The translations under genes were made by a program, and so were the position numbers. A stretch of DNA of 64,000 bases from Vibrio azureus (GTDB lineage: Bacteria; Pseudomonadota; Gammaproteobacteria; Enterobacterales; Vibrionaceae), in contig NZ_CP018616.1 in the NCBI RefSeq assembly GCF_002849855.1, positions 372,001 to 436,000 of the forward strand, in the 5' to 3' direction. The notes beneath the pieces were generated by a model. It had not been told where the DNA came from. It ran no database searches and saw nothing but the letters and a program-made list of their open reading frames with translations. Positions 8,851 through 18,339 of this stretch are shown here, piece after piece. The stretch's first letter is position 1. Every line of letters begins with the position of its first letter.

Positions 8851-9441
8851 TTAGTAAGCGGCCATCTTGAATTTGTAGAAATTCATTGAGCCAACCCAGT
8901 TATCTGCTGGTTCGATGATTTCTTGATTTGTTGTGATCGTCACGTCCCAATGGTAACGGATTCCATCTTCATCAGGTGAATCAGGTACTCGTTTGATATC
9001 TGAAACACTGGTAATGCTGACGGTATTAGAGAACTCTTGGTTTCTCGCTATACGGATTTGGAACAACTCTTCTTTACCGCCGTTAAGAGCAGTGTCAATT
9101 TCTTGTTTAAATCTTTCTGCTGTTTCTGGGTAGTCGCCCTTGAATCGTAATGTGTATGTTGTTGCGTCATCTTGATGTATGTAGTAGCCCCACGTATTTA
9201 CTGACCACTCCCAATCCAAGTTAAACTCTTCTACACATTTAATTAAATTAGCTTCATCCTGAGTCATTCCACCATTGTTAACTAGGATATCAACCATTGC
9301 ATCATACTTTGCACAAGTAACAAAATTGTTTGGAGATTGGGCAAGTTGTGCATTGTCGGAGCTAACAGTATTTAATGTGCCAGCGACTGTCATGCCAGAT
9401 GTGCCTAATAAACAAAGTGCTGCTAGAAGTGTCTTTCTCAT
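8851..9441 (-). CDS. Unrecognised secreted/periplasmic protein
   Basis: I do not recognise this 196-residue protein. A clear signal peptide (MRKTLLAALCLLGTSGMTVA, cleavage near residue 20) indicates export. The mature part has two cysteines (in FVTCAKYD and LIKCVEEF, about 45 residues apart), enough for one disulphide, and a beta-rich aromatic second half (TYTLRF, HWDVTITTN, WVGSMNFYKFKMAAY). No membrane segment, lipobox or catalytic motif is seen. It is monocistronic, convergent with the DUF481 gene, and flanked by repeat elements in what looks like a variable spot between glmS and tRNA-Ile. The start at 9441 is set by the signal peptide. Confidence 0.75.
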   Translation of the reverse strand: MRKTLLAALCLLGTSGMTVAGTLNTVSSDNAQLAQSPNNFVTCAKYDAMVDILVNNGGMTQDEANLIKCVEEFNLDWEWSVNTWGYYIHQDDATTYTLRFKGDYPETAERFKQEIDTALNGGKEELFQIRIARNQEFSNTVSITSVSDIKRVPDSPDEDGIRYHWDVTITTNQEIIEPADNWVGSMNFYKFKMAAY

Positions 9442-9748
9442 TGGATAACCTTATCAGTGTTGTAAAAGAGCGCGCATTAAAGTGTTTTATTTTGAGATAT
9501 TCAAAAAAATCGACAATTTATGCTGTACTCGTCCTGATGCTTTCAAAGGTTGACCAGATGCTTTCAATCTTCTGACTATTATTGTCTTTTTATTTTTATT
9601 GTTCTTTATTGAGCTTAATTTGATCGGCTTTGTAAGGGGCTGGTCAATTTGATAAGTGCTTTGTCTTGATTCTAATTCGATTGCTGTTTAGTGGTTAGTA
9701 AACGAGATGTATTTAACTCAGGTAAGGTCAAGATGCTTATTTCTGAGT

Positions 9749-9928
9749 TATACCCAAGTGATTTCAAGATGCTTGATTCAGTGACACGCTCCCAAAAGGC
9801 GAGCGACCCTAACTCTCAGACTTTGTTAATGATTCTCAATGTAGAACGACTATATCTTCGAATCGTTACCGCGCCTGAGAGATAAGGTCATCTCGCTGAA
9901 CACAGTCTCTTGAGGTTACTTGGGCATA
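9749..9928 (-). repeat. Palindromic intergenic repeat, short form
   Basis: TATACCCAAGTGATTTCAAG at the left and CTTGAGGTTACTTGGGCATA at the right form terminal inverted repeats. The interior matches the reverse complement of the 285-bp element at 45566-45850 over nearly its whole length, including the GTAGAACGACTATATCTTCG core, but lacks about 105 bp near the left end. The interior is itself self-complementary (TCTCAG/CTGAGA, GATTCT/GAATCG), so an RNA copy would fold into one long rod. Confidence 0.85.
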
Positions 9929-10052
9929 TAACACTGAGCTTACGGCAAAGAAGATTATTTGACGAAGACGTTATCTCTTTGAATTGAATACTTTAAGCTT
10001 AATTGAGTGTTGGTATTGATCTTGTAGTGATGGGGTGTGGAACAGGTACAAA

Positions 10053-10086
10053 AAAGGCGCAGTAGGGGTTAACCAACTGCGCCTTT
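10053..10086 (-). terminator. Intrinsic terminator of tRNA-Ile2
   Basis: An 11-bp stem (10053-10063 with 10076-10086, core GGCGCAGT) is followed on the minus strand by a run of T, directly 3' of the tRNA. Confidence 0.88.
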
Positions 10087-10093
10087 CGAAATT

Positions 10094-10169
10094 TGGTGGC
10101 CCCTCGCAGATTTGAACTGCGGACCAATCGATTATGAGTCGACTGCTCTAACCACTGAGCTAAGGGGCC
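10094..10169 (-). tRNA. tRNA-Ile2 (anticodon CAT, lysidine-modified in the mature tRNA)
   Basis: A 76-nt cloverleaf with encoded CCA. On the minus strand the acceptor GGCCCCT pairs with AGGGGCC, the anticodon loop is CTCATAA and the T arm is TGCGC-type (CCGCAGTTCAAATCTGCGA). The acceptor stem and the D and anticodon arms match the E. coli tRNA-Ile2 (ileX/ileY) type rather than initiator or elongator methionine, so the CAT anticodon should be converted to lysidine-AT by TilS and read AUA codons. It stands alone between the accessory patch and rpoD. Confidence 0.93.
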
Positions 10170-10266
10170 TTAATAGGTGGACAATTATAGGGGAACAAAA
10201 ACAAGCTGTCTAGCCATGAAAACAGGATTAATGTTTGTTTTTTATCCACTTAGTGCCATAAATTAT

Positions 10267-10297
10267 AAAAAAGGTGACCACTGGTCACCTTTTTTAT
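10267..10297. terminator. Bidirectional terminator, 3' of rpoD
   Basis: Stem GGTGACCA (10273-10280) / TGGTCACC (10282-10289) is flanked by A and T runs on both sides. It ends the rpsU-yqeY-dnaG-rpoD operon. Confidence 0.9.
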
Positions 10298-10311
10298 TTA
10301 TTAGCGTAAGT

Positions 10312-12177
10312 TTACTCGTCTAGGAAGCTGCGCAGTGTTTCTGAGCGGCTAGGGTGACGGAGTTTACGTAATGCTTTTGCTTCGATCTGACGAATACGCT
10401 CACGTGTTACGTCAAATTGCTTACCCACTTCTTCAAGAGTGTGGTCCGTATTCATATCGATACCAAAACGCATACGAAGTACTTTAGCTTCACGTGGTGT
10501 AAGGCCTGCTAAGACATCTTTTGTTGCACCTTTCAGACTGGTTGCGGTTGCAGAGTCTAATGGGAGTTCTAGCGTAGTATCTTCAATGAAATCACCTAAG
10601 TGCGAATCTTCGTCATCACCGATTGGTGTTTCCATCGAGATTGGCTCTTTAGCGATCTTAAGCACTTTACGTATCTTGTCTTCAGGCATTTGCATGCGCT
10701 CAGCCAGCTCTTCCGGTAGCGGCTCACGGCCCATCTCTTGTAGCATTTGACGAGAGATGCGGTTGAGTTTGTTGATCGTTTCGATCATGTGAACCGGAAT
10801 ACGAATAGTACGAGCTTGGTCTGCAATAGAGCGAGTAATTGCCTGACGAATCCACCATGTTGCGTAAGTCGAGAACTTATAACCACGGCGGTATTCAAAC
10901 TTATCTACTGCTTTCATCAGACCGATATTACCTTCTTGGATCAAATCCAAGAATTGTAGACCACGGTTGGTGTATTTTTTCGCAATAGAAATTACAAGAC
11001 GTAAGTTTGCTTCAACCATTTCTTTCTTCGCTCGGCGAGCTTTTGCTTCCCCGATAGACATACGACGGCTGATGTCTTTGATGTTTTGCACGCTTAAAGA
11101 TGTTTCTTCTTCAATCATTTTTAACTTGGTGATTGAACGACGAATGTCTTCTTCACTGCGTTTGATTTTTTCAGCATATGGCTTATCCGAAGCCAAGATT
11201 CCATCTAGCCAAGCTTCACTTGATTCGTTACCAGTGAAAATCGCGATGAAAGATTTCTTCGGCATTTTGCCGTACTCAACCGTGGACTTCATGATCAAAC
11301 GTTCTTGAGTTCGAACACGTTCCATAGAGGTTCGTAGCTCGTTAACAAGGTGATCAAATTGCTTTGGTGTTAGACGGAATTCTTTGAATACATCTAGCAT
11401 CAATTCGTTAGCAACGGTTGCTTTCGGGCTTTCGTAGCCGTACTCGTTGATAGCAAGCTGAAGGTTCTGGTAAGTACTGCGAAGCTGCGTGAATTTCTCA
11501 AGTGCAAGCTCTGGGTCAATACCGACTTCTTCTTCGCTGTCTTCTTCTGAGTCCTCGTTGTTCTCCTCATCGTCATCAACGCTGTCATCATCTTCATCTT
11601 CTAGATCGGATTCTGATAGCTCTGAACCAATGTGAGTAGCCGTAGGTGCTGCAGTATCATCAGCATCCGGGTCGACAAATCCAGAAATTAGGTCGGTAAG
11701 GCGAAGCTCTTCGGCTTGAACCTTATCAAACTGCTCAAGAATGTATGGGATCGTGCCCGGGTATTCAGCAACAGACGATTGAACTTGGTTGATGCCTTCT
11801 TCAATGCGTTTTGCGATGTCGATTTCGCCTTCGCGAGTCAGTAGTTCAACGGTACCCATTTCACGCATGTACATGCGAACAGGGTCAGTTGTACGACCAA
11901 TCTCACTTTCTACGCTAGAAAGTGCAGCGGCTGCGGCTTCGGCAGCATCTTCATCTGTGATGTTTGTGTCATCGTTCAGAGCAAGATCATCAGCATCAGG
12001 TGCAGTTTCCACTACTTTGATGCCCATGTCATTGATCATCTGAATGATATCTTCTACTTGTTCTGAATCTACGATTTCAGCAGGTAGGTGGTCATTTACT
12101 TCGGCGTAGGTCAGATAGCCTTGTTCTTTGCCTTTAATAACAAGTAACTTTAGCTGTGACTGCGGATTTTGATCCAT
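10312..12177 (-). CDS. rpoD: RNA polymerase sigma-70 factor
   Basis: This is the housekeeping sigma factor that directs RNA polymerase to -10/-35 promoters. It has 621 residues from ATG 12177 ([12 protein letters not shown]); the upstream in-frame ATG at 12234 would add 19 residues not found in the family, so it is rejected. Region 1.1 covers the first 80 or so residues. A very acidic insert ([20 protein letters not shown], near 190-215) lies in the non-conserved region. Region 2 has [20 protein letters not shown] and the -10 binding WWIRQAITR. The region 4.2 helix-turn-helix is near the C-terminus ([20 protein letters not shown]). It is the last gene of the macromolecular synthesis operon, 99 bp after dnaG. 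Confidence 0.98.
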   Translation of the reverse strand: MDQNPQSQLKLLVIKGKEQGYLTYAEVNDHLPAEIVDSEQVEDIIQMINDMGIKVVETAPDADDLALNDDTNITDEDAAEAAAAALSSVESEIGRTTDPVRMYMREMGTVELLTREGEIDIAKRIEEGINQVQSSVAEYPGTIPYILEQFDKVQAEELRLTDLISGFVDPDADDTAAPTATHIGSELSESDLEDEDDDSVDDDEENNEDSEEDSEEEVGIDPELALEKFTQLRSTYQNLQLAINEYGYESPKATVANELMLDVFKEFRLTPKQFDHLVNELRTSMERVRTQERLIMKSTVEYGKMPKKSFIAIFTGNESSEAWLDGILASDKPYAEKIKRSEEDIRRSITKLKMIEEETSLSVQNIKDISRRMSIGEAKARRAKKEMVEANLRLVISIAKKYTNRGLQFLDLIQEGNIGLMKAVDKFEYRRGYKFSTYATWWIRQAITRSIADQARTIRIPVHMIETINKLNRISRQMLQEMGREPLPEELAERMQMPEDKIRKVLKIAKEPISMETPIGDDEDSHLGDFIEDTTLELPLDSATATSLKGATKDVLAGLTPREAKVLRMRFGIDMNTDHTLEEVGKQFDVTRERIRQIEAKALRKLRHPSRSETLRSFLDE

Positions 12178-12276
12178 AGACGGTATCCAACTTCGTAATC
12201 TGGTGAAGGAATTAGTATGCGAAATGCAAACCACTAACTATAACAAATTAAATTGTTGCTGACTAACCAAACAGGG

Positions 12277-14040
12277 TTACGCTTTTAAATCTAGCATTAA
12301 AGCTAGCAGCTCCCTTTTCTCTTCGGCTGATAAACCGATACTTCTTGCTTTGGCCTGCAGGTTTTCAATTTGTTTTTCTACGCACTGAGCAATAATTTTG
12401 TCCAGCGAGTCTAAAAATATTTCTTCTTGATTGTCTTCATCAACTGGGATATCCCAGCTGGCAAGACGAGATAGAAGCTTCTCATTTCTATCATTTCGCC
12501 AATGCTCTAAGAGCTGGCCCGTGTTAATATGGGGATGAGTGATGCACTTATCAAGTACATCAACAAATAAACTTAAACCAGGTATCGCCAGCATTTTCAC
12601 TGATGAAAGATCGGGTACCATTTTAGCATAGCTCGGATTTTGCATCAGCAGGGCGATAACCTCCCGCATTGGGGTACGTTTTATCTCTTTGTGTGGCTGA
12701 GGTCGAGTTTCATTATGTTTCTTACGTGGCTGACGGCGGCTATTATCAAACCCAGTTCGTTCATCTAAGCGTTTTTCAAGTAGCTCTTGAAAGTAGGGAT
12801 CAGGAATTTGGTTGATCAGAGCACTTGCATATGCACGCAGGGCAGATTTACCTTCGTTACTGCCTAAATTAATCTTATGCAATTCGATCAGGTTATCGAA
12901 CAGGTAGTTTGATAACGGCGTGGCGTTTTCGATTTGCTGTTCAAAGGCCGCTTTACCATTTGCTCTTATATAGCTATCAGGATCTTCACCATCTGGCAAG
13001 AATAAGAACTTCAAGGTGTTACCTGTTTTCAGAAACTGAAGTGCGTTTTCTAAAGCACGCCACGCAGCTTCTTTGCCAGCACGGTCACCATCATAGCAAC
13101 AGACAACGGTATTAGTTTGCCTAAACAGCATTTGGATGTGATCGCCTGTCGTCGATGTCCCTAGTGAGGCAACAGAATAGTCAATCCCATATTGTGCCAA
13201 GGCAACCACATCCATATAGCCTTCAGCGACTAGGATCTGTGGCGGCTCACGGTACGCTTGTAATACTTCATACAAACCGTACAGCTCTTTGCCCTTATGA
13301 AAGATAGGTGTTTCTGGTGAGTTGAGGTATTTTGGTGTGCCATCTCCCAAGACACGGCCGCCAAAACCGATGACTCGACCACGACGATCTCGAATTGGGA
13401 ACATGACCCGGCCTCGAAAACGATCATATCGGTTACCTTTGTCGTTTTCGATCAACATGCCACCTGTAACCAGCATGTCTTGATTATTTTTGCTCTGGCC
13501 GAAATTTTTACGTATCAAATCCCACTCGTCTGCAATAAAACCAATGCCGAATTTTTGGACAATTTCACCAGACAAACCACGGTTTTTTAAGTATTCGATG
13601 GCTTCTCTGCCAGTAGCTTGCTTGAGTTGGCTACGGTAGAATTGAGCAATACTGCCCATGAGATCATAAAGACTGCGTTTTTCGCTGCTGCTTGCTTGTG
13701 GACCTGATTTAAATTGACCGCTGCCACTACCGCTGCGTTGCTCACGGGGGACATCTAAGCCAAGATAAGAGGCGAGTTCTTCTATGGCCTCGACAAAGTC
13801 TAAACGCTCAAACTCCATAATGAAGTCAATCGCATTACCATGTACACCGCAGCCAAAACAGTGATAGAACTGCTTTTCTTGGCTCACGCTAAATGAAGGT
13901 GTTTTTTCATTGTGAAAAGGGCAGCATGCACCGTAGTTTTTGCCTTTTTTCTTAAGTTTCACACGCGCGTCGATAATATCGACTATGTCGAGTCGAGCTA
14001 GTAGATCATCAATAAAACTACGAGGGATGTGTCCAGCCAT
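12277..14040 (-). CDS. dnaG: DNA primase
   Basis: Synthesises RNA primers at the replication fork together with DnaB. It has 587 residues from ATG 14040 (MAGHIPRSFIDDLLAR), the family start; an ATG seven codons upstream is ignored. The CHC2 zinc ribbon lies at about residues 40-64 (CCPFH...CFGCG), the catalytic core contains the TOPRIM motifs VAEGYMDVVAL and CYDGDRAG, and the DnaB-binding C-terminal domain follows residue 440 or so. It lies between yqeY and rpoD. The hairpin at 14134-14166 upstream could reduce expression relative to rpsU, as the rpsU-dnaG terminator does in E. coli. Confidence 0.98.
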   Translation of the reverse strand: MAGHIPRSFIDDLLARLDIVDIIDARVKLKKKGKNYGACCPFHNEKTPSFSVSQEKQFYHCFGCGVHGNAIDFIMEFERLDFVEAIEELASYLGLDVPREQRSGSGSGQFKSGPQASSSEKRSLYDLMGSIAQFYRSQLKQATGREAIEYLKNRGLSGEIVQKFGIGFIADEWDLIRKNFGQSKNNQDMLVTGGMLIENDKGNRYDRFRGRVMFPIRDRRGRVIGFGGRVLGDGTPKYLNSPETPIFHKGKELYGLYEVLQAYREPPQILVAEGYMDVVALAQYGIDYSVASLGTSTTGDHIQMLFRQTNTVVCCYDGDRAGKEAAWRALENALQFLKTGNTLKFLFLPDGEDPDSYIRANGKAAFEQQIENATPLSNYLFDNLIELHKINLGSNEGKSALRAYASALINQIPDPYFQELLEKRLDERTGFDNSRRQPRKKHNETRPQPHKEIKRTPMREVIALLMQNPSYAKMVPDLSSVKMLAIPGLSLFVDVLDKCITHPHINTGQLLEHWRNDRNEKLLSRLASWDIPVDEDNQEEIFLDSLDKIIAQCVEKQIENLQAKARSIGLSAEEKRELLALMLDLKA

Positions 14041-14133
14041 AAAACCTAACAAAAAAAGCAAATCATGATTGAAGTGAATGGGTAGTCAGCAAAAGCGCTT
14101 TAATTAGAGTTATACCATTCTGACAGATACAAA

Positions 14134-14166
14134 CAAGCCGTGCGTTCCAAAGGATAGCACGGCTTG
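14134..14166 (-). terminator. Hairpin between yqeY and dnaG, probable leaky terminator
   Basis: A perfect 10-bp stem CAAGCCGTGC (14134-14143) / GCACGGCTTG (14157-14166) with a 13-nt loop is followed on the minus strand by TTTG. It lies inside the operon, so partial termination is expected, giving more rpsU-yqeY than dnaG-rpoD transcript. Confidence 0.7.
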
Positions 14167-14184
14167 CTGCAATTGGGTGGGGTG

Positions 14185-14628
14185 TTAAGCTAATTTAGTA
14201 CGGACCAAACCGCTTACTTTACCCATATCTGCACGGCCTTGAATTTGTGGTTTCAAAACGGCCATTACCTTACTCATGTCTTGCATGCCAGCGGCACCAG
14301 ATTCAGCGATAGCTTTTTCGACAAGAACAGCTACTTCTTCTTCTGTTAGCGCTTGAGGCATAAAATCCTCGAGTACAGTAATTTCTGCTTGCTCAACCTC
14401 AGCAAGATCTTGACGACCTGCTGCTTCATATTGCGTGACAGAGTCGCGACGTTGCTTAACCATTTTCGTCAATACAGCAATGATGTCATCGTCGTTCAGA
14501 GTGATCTGTTCATCGACTTCACGTTGCTTAATTGCCGCAAGGGCTAAACGAATAGTGCCAAGGCGAATTTTGTCCTTGGCTTTCATCGCTAATTTTTGCT
14601 CTTCTTTGAGAGTATCAATAAGAGCCAT
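14185..14628 (-). CDS. yqeY: GatB/YqeY domain-containing protein
   Basis: A 147-residue YqeY-type protein, homologous to the tail domain of the amidotransferase subunit GatB that contacts tRNA. The sequence MALIDTLKEEQKLAMKAKDK and the block VSGLVRTKLA at the end are typical. The stand-alone form has no settled function; a role with tRNA is inferred from the domain. It lies 27 bp after rpsU in the macromolecular synthesis operon, a position common in vibrios and other gammaproteobacteria. Confidence 0.93.
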   Translation of the reverse strand: MALIDTLKEEQKLAMKAKDKIRLGTIRLALAAIKQREVDEQITLNDDDIIAVLTKMVKQRRDSVTQYEAAGRQDLAEVEQAEITVLEDFMPQALTEEEVAVLVEKAIAESGAAGMQDMSKVMAVLKPQIQGRADMGKVSGLVRTKLA

Positions 14629-14655
14629 AACTAAATTCCTTTTGGAGTCCAGTTA

Positions 14656-14871
14656 TTAGTACAGGCGAACGCGACGAGCGTTTTCGCGAGCTAGCTTCTT
14701 AGCGTGACGCTTTTGAGCTGCTGCTTTAGCGCGTTTGCGAACTGTAGTTGGTTTTTCGTAGTGCTCACGACGACGCACTTCAGAAAGGATACCTGCTTTT
14801 TCGCAAGAGCGCTTGAAACGACGTAGAGCAACGTCGAACGGTTCGTTTTCACGTACTTTAACTACTGGCAT
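14656..14871 (-). CDS. rpsU: 30S ribosomal protein S21
   Basis: A small basic ribosomal protein of the 30S platform, needed for initiation on natural mRNAs. It has 71 residues, starts [20 protein letters not shown] and ends in an Arg/Lys-rich helix. It is the first gene of the rpsU-yqeY-dnaG-rpoD operon, and its promoter lies in 14872-15101, shared with divergent tsaD. A purine-rich AGG site precedes the ATG. Confidence 0.98.
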
Positions 14872-15101
14872 ATGCCTTTCACCTCAGGGGTTATTCGTTA
14901 ACGCTGGAGTTCAATAAACCAAAGCACGATTGTTTGGTTTCATACCAGCTTGATCAAAAATGGTGCGGAATTTTAATCTGAACACCATCACTTTGTAAAG
15001 CCTTTTATCGCTTATTGTCTGTACAAAATTTGTTTGCAGCTCCAAGGCAGGGTAATATGGCCTATAAATTCCTTCTACATAAAAAGCATACTGAGATAAC
15101 C

Positions 15102-16118
15102 ATGCGCATTATTGGTATTGAGACCTCTTGTGATGAGACTGGCATCGCTATTTACGATGATGAAAAAGGTCTGTTGTCACACCAGCTTTACAGCCAAGTA
15201 AAACTTCACGCCGATTATGGTGGCGTGGTGCCAGAGCTGGCTTCACGTGACCACGTTAAAAAAACCATTCCACTGATCAAAGCAGCGCTGAAAGAAGCCA
15301 ATCTGACGCCTAAAGACATCGATGGTATTGCCTATACAGCAGGACCAGGTTTAGTGGGTGCCTTACTTGTTGGAGCGACAATTGGCCGCAGTATTGCTTA
15401 CGCTTGGGAAGTACCTGCAGTGCCTGTGCACCATATGGAAGGACACTTGCTTGCGCCGATGTTAGAAGATAATCCACCGCCATTTCCATTTGTTGCGGTC
15501 TTGGTATCCGGTGGCCACTCCATGATGGTGGAAGTCAAAGGGATTGGTGAGTACAAAATCCTAGGTGAATCGATTGATGATGCCGCCGGTGAAGCGTTTG
15601 ATAAGACCGCTAAGCTAATGGGCCTCGATTACCCTGGAGGGCCATTGCTCTCTAAACTCGCAGAGAAAGGCACGCCGGGTCGCTTTAAGTTCCCACGTCC
15701 AATGACTAACGTGCCTGGCCTAGACATGAGTTTCTCAGGTCTAAAAACCTTTACCGCCAATACAATTGCTGCCAATGGTGATGATGATCAGACACGCGCA
15801 GACATTGCTTACGCATTCGAAGAGGCGGTATGTGCAACGTTGGCTATCAAATGTAAGCGCGCACTCGAGCAAACCGGTATGAAGCGTATCGTCATTGCGG
15901 GGGGCGTGAGTGCCAATCGCCGTTTGCGTGCGGAGCTTGAGAAATTGGCCCAAAAAGTGGGAGGAGAGGTTTACTACCCGCGTACGGAGTTTTGTACCGA
16001 TAATGGTGCAATGATTGCCTATGCTGGTATGCAGCGTTTGAAAAATGGCGAAGTGTCAGATATGGCTGTAGAAGCACGCCCACGTTGGCCGATCGATCAG
16101 TTGACACCCATTGCTTAA
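15102..16118 (+). CDS. tsaD: tRNA N6-adenosine threonylcarbamoyltransferase
   Basis: Transfers the threonylcarbamoyl group to A37 of ANN-decoding tRNAs, with TsaB, TsaE and TsaC. It has 338 residues from ATG 15102 ([16 protein letters not shown]). The open frame extends 29 codons upstream, but that part is not family sequence. The metal-binding HMEGH is at residues 111-115, and the nucleotide-binding segments include LVSGGHSMM and the C-terminal [13 protein letters not shown]. It is transcribed divergently from rpsU across a 230-bp gap, a conserved arrangement, and is followed by a terminator. Confidence 0.98.
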   Translation: MRIIGIETSCDETGIAIYDDEKGLLSHQLYSQVKLHADYGGVVPELASRDHVKKTIPLIKAALKEANLTPKDIDGIAYTAGPGLVGALLVGATIGRSIAYAWEVPAVPVHHMEGHLLAPMLEDNPPPFPFVAVLVSGGHSMMVEVKGIGEYKILGESIDDAAGEAFDKTAKLMGLDYPGGPLLSKLAEKGTPGRFKFPRPMTNVPGLDMSFSGLKTFTANTIAANGDDDQTRADIAYAFEEAVCATLAIKCKRALEQTGMKRIVIAGGVSANRRLRAELEKLAQKVGGEVYYPRTEFCTDNGAMIAYAGMQRLKNGEVSDMAVEARPRWPIDQLTPIA

Positions 16119-16155
16119 TCCTGATGCTTTTGATTGAAAGTACATCAAATGTTTT

Positions 16156-16188
16156 AAAGGTCTCTACTTATTAGAGGCCTTTGTTTTT
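16156..16188 (+). terminator. Intrinsic terminator of tsaD
   Basis: An 11-bp stem AAAGGTCTCTA (16156-16166) / TAGAGGCCTTT (16172-16182), one G-T pair and a 5-nt loop, is followed by GTTTTT. Confidence 0.9.
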
Positions 16189-16300
16189 CGCGCCACCATT
16201 GAAATAGCTCACTCAGTAACCTCATATGCGTGATTGGCGCCAACAGAAGGCTTTTTGTCGACGCGAAGGTTATACCTCACAACAATAAATGGATAGAACA

Positions 16301-17116
16301 ATGAATAAGTTTGAAATTGAAGGTCAGCAGCTTGCGTATTTAGATCAAGGCGAAGGTCCCGTGTTGTTATTTGGACACAGTTATCTTTGGGATAGTCAAA
16401 TGTGGGCACCACAGATTGAACTATTGAGTCAATCTTACCGTTGTATTGTTCCCGATCTTTGGGCTCATGGTGAATCCGAGGCGGCACCGTCTTCCACACG
16501 ATCTTTGGTCGATTATGCCCAGCATATGCTGGCGTTGATGGATCACTTATCCATTGAGCAGTTTTCCATTGTCGGTCTTTCTGTGGGTGGCATGTGGGGC
16601 GCTGAGCTAACCTCGCAAGCGCCTCAACGAGTGAAGTCTCTGGTTCTAATGGATACCTTTATCGGCCTAGAACCCGAAGTGACGCATAAGAAATATTTCG
16701 CAATGCTCGATACTATCAGCCAAGTGCAAGCCATTCCTGAACCACTTGTTGAAGCGGTCACCCCGCTGTTTTTCGCCAATGATGCTGAGCAAGTGAATCC
16801 TGAGCTGGTGGCTTCCTTCAAACAAAGCCTAACTGCACTGCAAGGTGAACGTGCAGTTGAGATTGCTCGTATTGGTCGTATGGTCTTTGGCCGCCGTGAT
16901 GTCATTGAAGACACTGAAGCGTTCGCGTTACCTACCTTAATTGCAGTAGGTCGTGAGGATAAGCCCCGTCCTGTGTTTGAGTCTTATTTAATGAATGATT
17001 GCATCACTGGCAGTGAATTGGTCGAAATTCCACAAGCGGGACATATCAGCTCTTTAGAGCAGCCTGAGTTTGTAAACCAAATGCTATTGAGCTTTTTAAA
17101 CAGAGTGCATGCTTAG
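16301..17116 (+). CDS. Alpha/beta-fold hydrolase
   Basis: A cytoplasmic hydrolase of 271 residues; substrate unknown. Oxyanion-side motif GHSYLWDSQMW lies near residue 26, the nucleophile elbow GLSVGG near 90, a late acid in the GREDKPRP region near 226, and the catalytic histidine in QAGHISSLEQPEF near 247. The layout is that of the small-molecule esterase/haloperoxidase-like group. I chose ATG 16301 (MNKFEIEGQQLAYLD); ATG 16289 four codons upstream is possible. It stands alone between tsaD and convergent plsY. Confidence 0.85.
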   Translation: MNKFEIEGQQLAYLDQGEGPVLLFGHSYLWDSQMWAPQIELLSQSYRCIVPDLWAHGESEAAPSSTRSLVDYAQHMLALMDHLSIEQFSIVGLSVGGMWGAELTSQAPQRVKSLVLMDTFIGLEPEVTHKKYFAMLDTISQVQAIPEPLVEAVTPLFFANDAEQVNPELVASFKQSLTALQGERAVEIARIGRMVFGRRDVIEDTEAFALPTLIAVGREDKPRPVFESYLMNDCITGSELVEIPQAGHISSLEQPEFVNQMLLSFLNRVHA

Positions 17117-17140
17117 TTTTACTACTAAGAACTCACAGAG

Positions 17141-17168
17141 AAAACTCGGTGTTAGGCCGAGTTTTTTT
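17141..17168. terminator. Bidirectional terminator between hydrolase and plsY genes
   Basis: Stem AAAACTCGG (17141-17149) / CCGAGTTTT (17157-17165) has T-runs on both strands. The plsY stop codon lies inside it. Confidence 0.88.
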
Positions 17169-17763
17169 CTATATTTTTCTTTTCACCGATCTTAGGTTCT
17201 TCACCGGATAACAAACGACGGATGTTTGGGTGATGCTTAAACACGATTAAGCAGCACAGCATGGCAACGGGTAGAGTGTATTGAGGTTTAAGTAGCCAAG
17301 TGTAAAAAGGAGCAAGTAAGACGGTAACTAAGGCTGCGAGAGAAGAGTAACGGAACAAAACAGCAACTGATAACCAGGTGAGAAGCACCAAGCCCATCAA
17401 ATCAAATCCAATAGGAGCAATGGCGCCTAATGCTGTTGCTACCCCTTTTCCGCCTTGAAAGTGAAAGAAAATAGGGTACATGTGCCCAAGACAAGCTGCG
17501 ATTGCGATGATGCCAAGAATGATTGGGTCGATACCAAGCAGATACCCACACCAGACAGGGATAGTGCCTTTGAGCATATCACACAGTAAGACAGCAACCG
17601 CGGCCCCTTTACCACCAATACGAAGTACATTCGTCGCACCAGGATTATTTGAGCCGACTTGGCGGGGATCAGGCAGTCTTAATAAACGACAAATGAGTAC
17701 CGCACTGGAGATTGAACCCAGTAGATAGGCGGCCATTGTCATTATCAGTGCCAGTGCGTCCAT
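17152..17763 (-). CDS. plsY: Glycerol-3-phosphate acyltransferase PlsY
   Basis: An inner-membrane enzyme that acylates glycerol-3-phosphate from acyl-phosphate made by PlsX, the first step of phospholipid synthesis. It has 203 residues with about five hydrophobic helices. The family motifs are visible: [11 protein letters not shown] near 17, [18 protein letters not shown] near 38 and [14 protein letters not shown] near 100. It is divergent from folB, the usual arrangement in gammaproteobacteria, where this gene was earlier called ygiH. Confidence 0.97.
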   Translation of the reverse strand: MDALALIMTMAAYLLGSISSAVLICRLLRLPDPRQVGSNNPGATNVLRIGGKGAAVAVLLCDMLKGTIPVWCGYLLGIDPIILGIIAIAACLGHMYPIFFHFQGGKGVATALGAIAPIGFDLMGLVLLTWLSVAVLFRYSSLAALVTVLLAPFYTWLLKPQYTLPVAMLCCLIVFKHHPNIRRLLSGEEPKIGEKKNIEKNSA

Positions 17764-17979
17764 ATAAGTCCTTGAGATAATGGAATGTCGTGCTCAGTGC
17801 CAACGGAATTGCTATCATACTCTGATTTGGCGTGTAGCAAAAATAGTCTCTGCGATGGAGCAAGCATTATTGTACCTGAGTTAACAGATTTAAGCCTATT
17901 TAGGCGACTCAGTGAGAGAATTCTACGATTAAATTACCCATAATGGGTATCCGACCTCTGGCAGAAAAGGATAGAGAAG

Positions 17980-18339
17980 ATGGCTCTGGATAAAGTTTTT
18001 ATTGAACAGTTAGAAGTGCTCACCACCATTGGTGTTTATGATTGGGAGCAGCAAATCAAGCAAAAGCTGGTTTTGGACATAGAAATGGCGCATGACAACA
18101 AACCAGCAGGTAAAAGTGATGATGTTCAAGATGCCTTGGATTATTCGCAAGTCAGTGAAGCGGTGCTTAATCACATTGCAAACGGCCGTTTTTTACTGAT
18201 TGAGCGAGTGGCTGAGGAAATTGCTGACATTATCATACAGCGTTTCTCTGTTCCTTGGGTGAAGATTCGTTTAGCAAAACCAGGGGCTGTCCCTCAAGCG
18301 CGCACTGTTGGTGTAGTGATTGAGCGAGGCCAAGCATGA
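17980..18339 (+). CDS. folB: Dihydroneopterin aldolase
   Basis: Cleaves dihydroneopterin to 6-hydroxymethyl-dihydropterin and glycolaldehyde in folate synthesis. It has 119 residues, the normal length. MALDKVFIEQLEVLTTIGVYDWEQ carries the pterin-binding start, and the catalytic lysine is in VKIRLAKPGAVP. Its stop overlaps the folK start (ATGA at 18336-18339), so the next enzyme in the pathway is translationally coupled. Confidence 0.97.
   Translation: MALDKVFIEQLEVLTTIGVYDWEQQIKQKLVLDIEMAHDNKPAGKSDDVQDALDYSQVSEAVLNHIANGRFLLIERVAEEIADIIIQRFSVPWVKIRLAKPGAVPQARTVGVVIERGQA

Larger units (their letters stand above)
9442..10093. other. Intergenic region upstream of the secreted protein gene
   Basis: This roughly 650-bp stretch carries the promoter side of the secreted-protein gene, AT-rich DNA, a 180-bp copy of the palindromic repeat (9749-9928) and the tRNA terminator. 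Short open frames here (for example 9691-9885) run through the repeat and are not credible genes. Confidence 0.6.

Noticed and set aside
9691..9885. 64-codon open frame on the plus strand
   Set aside because: Most of it runs through the 180-bp palindromic repeat; no ribosome site and no protein family.
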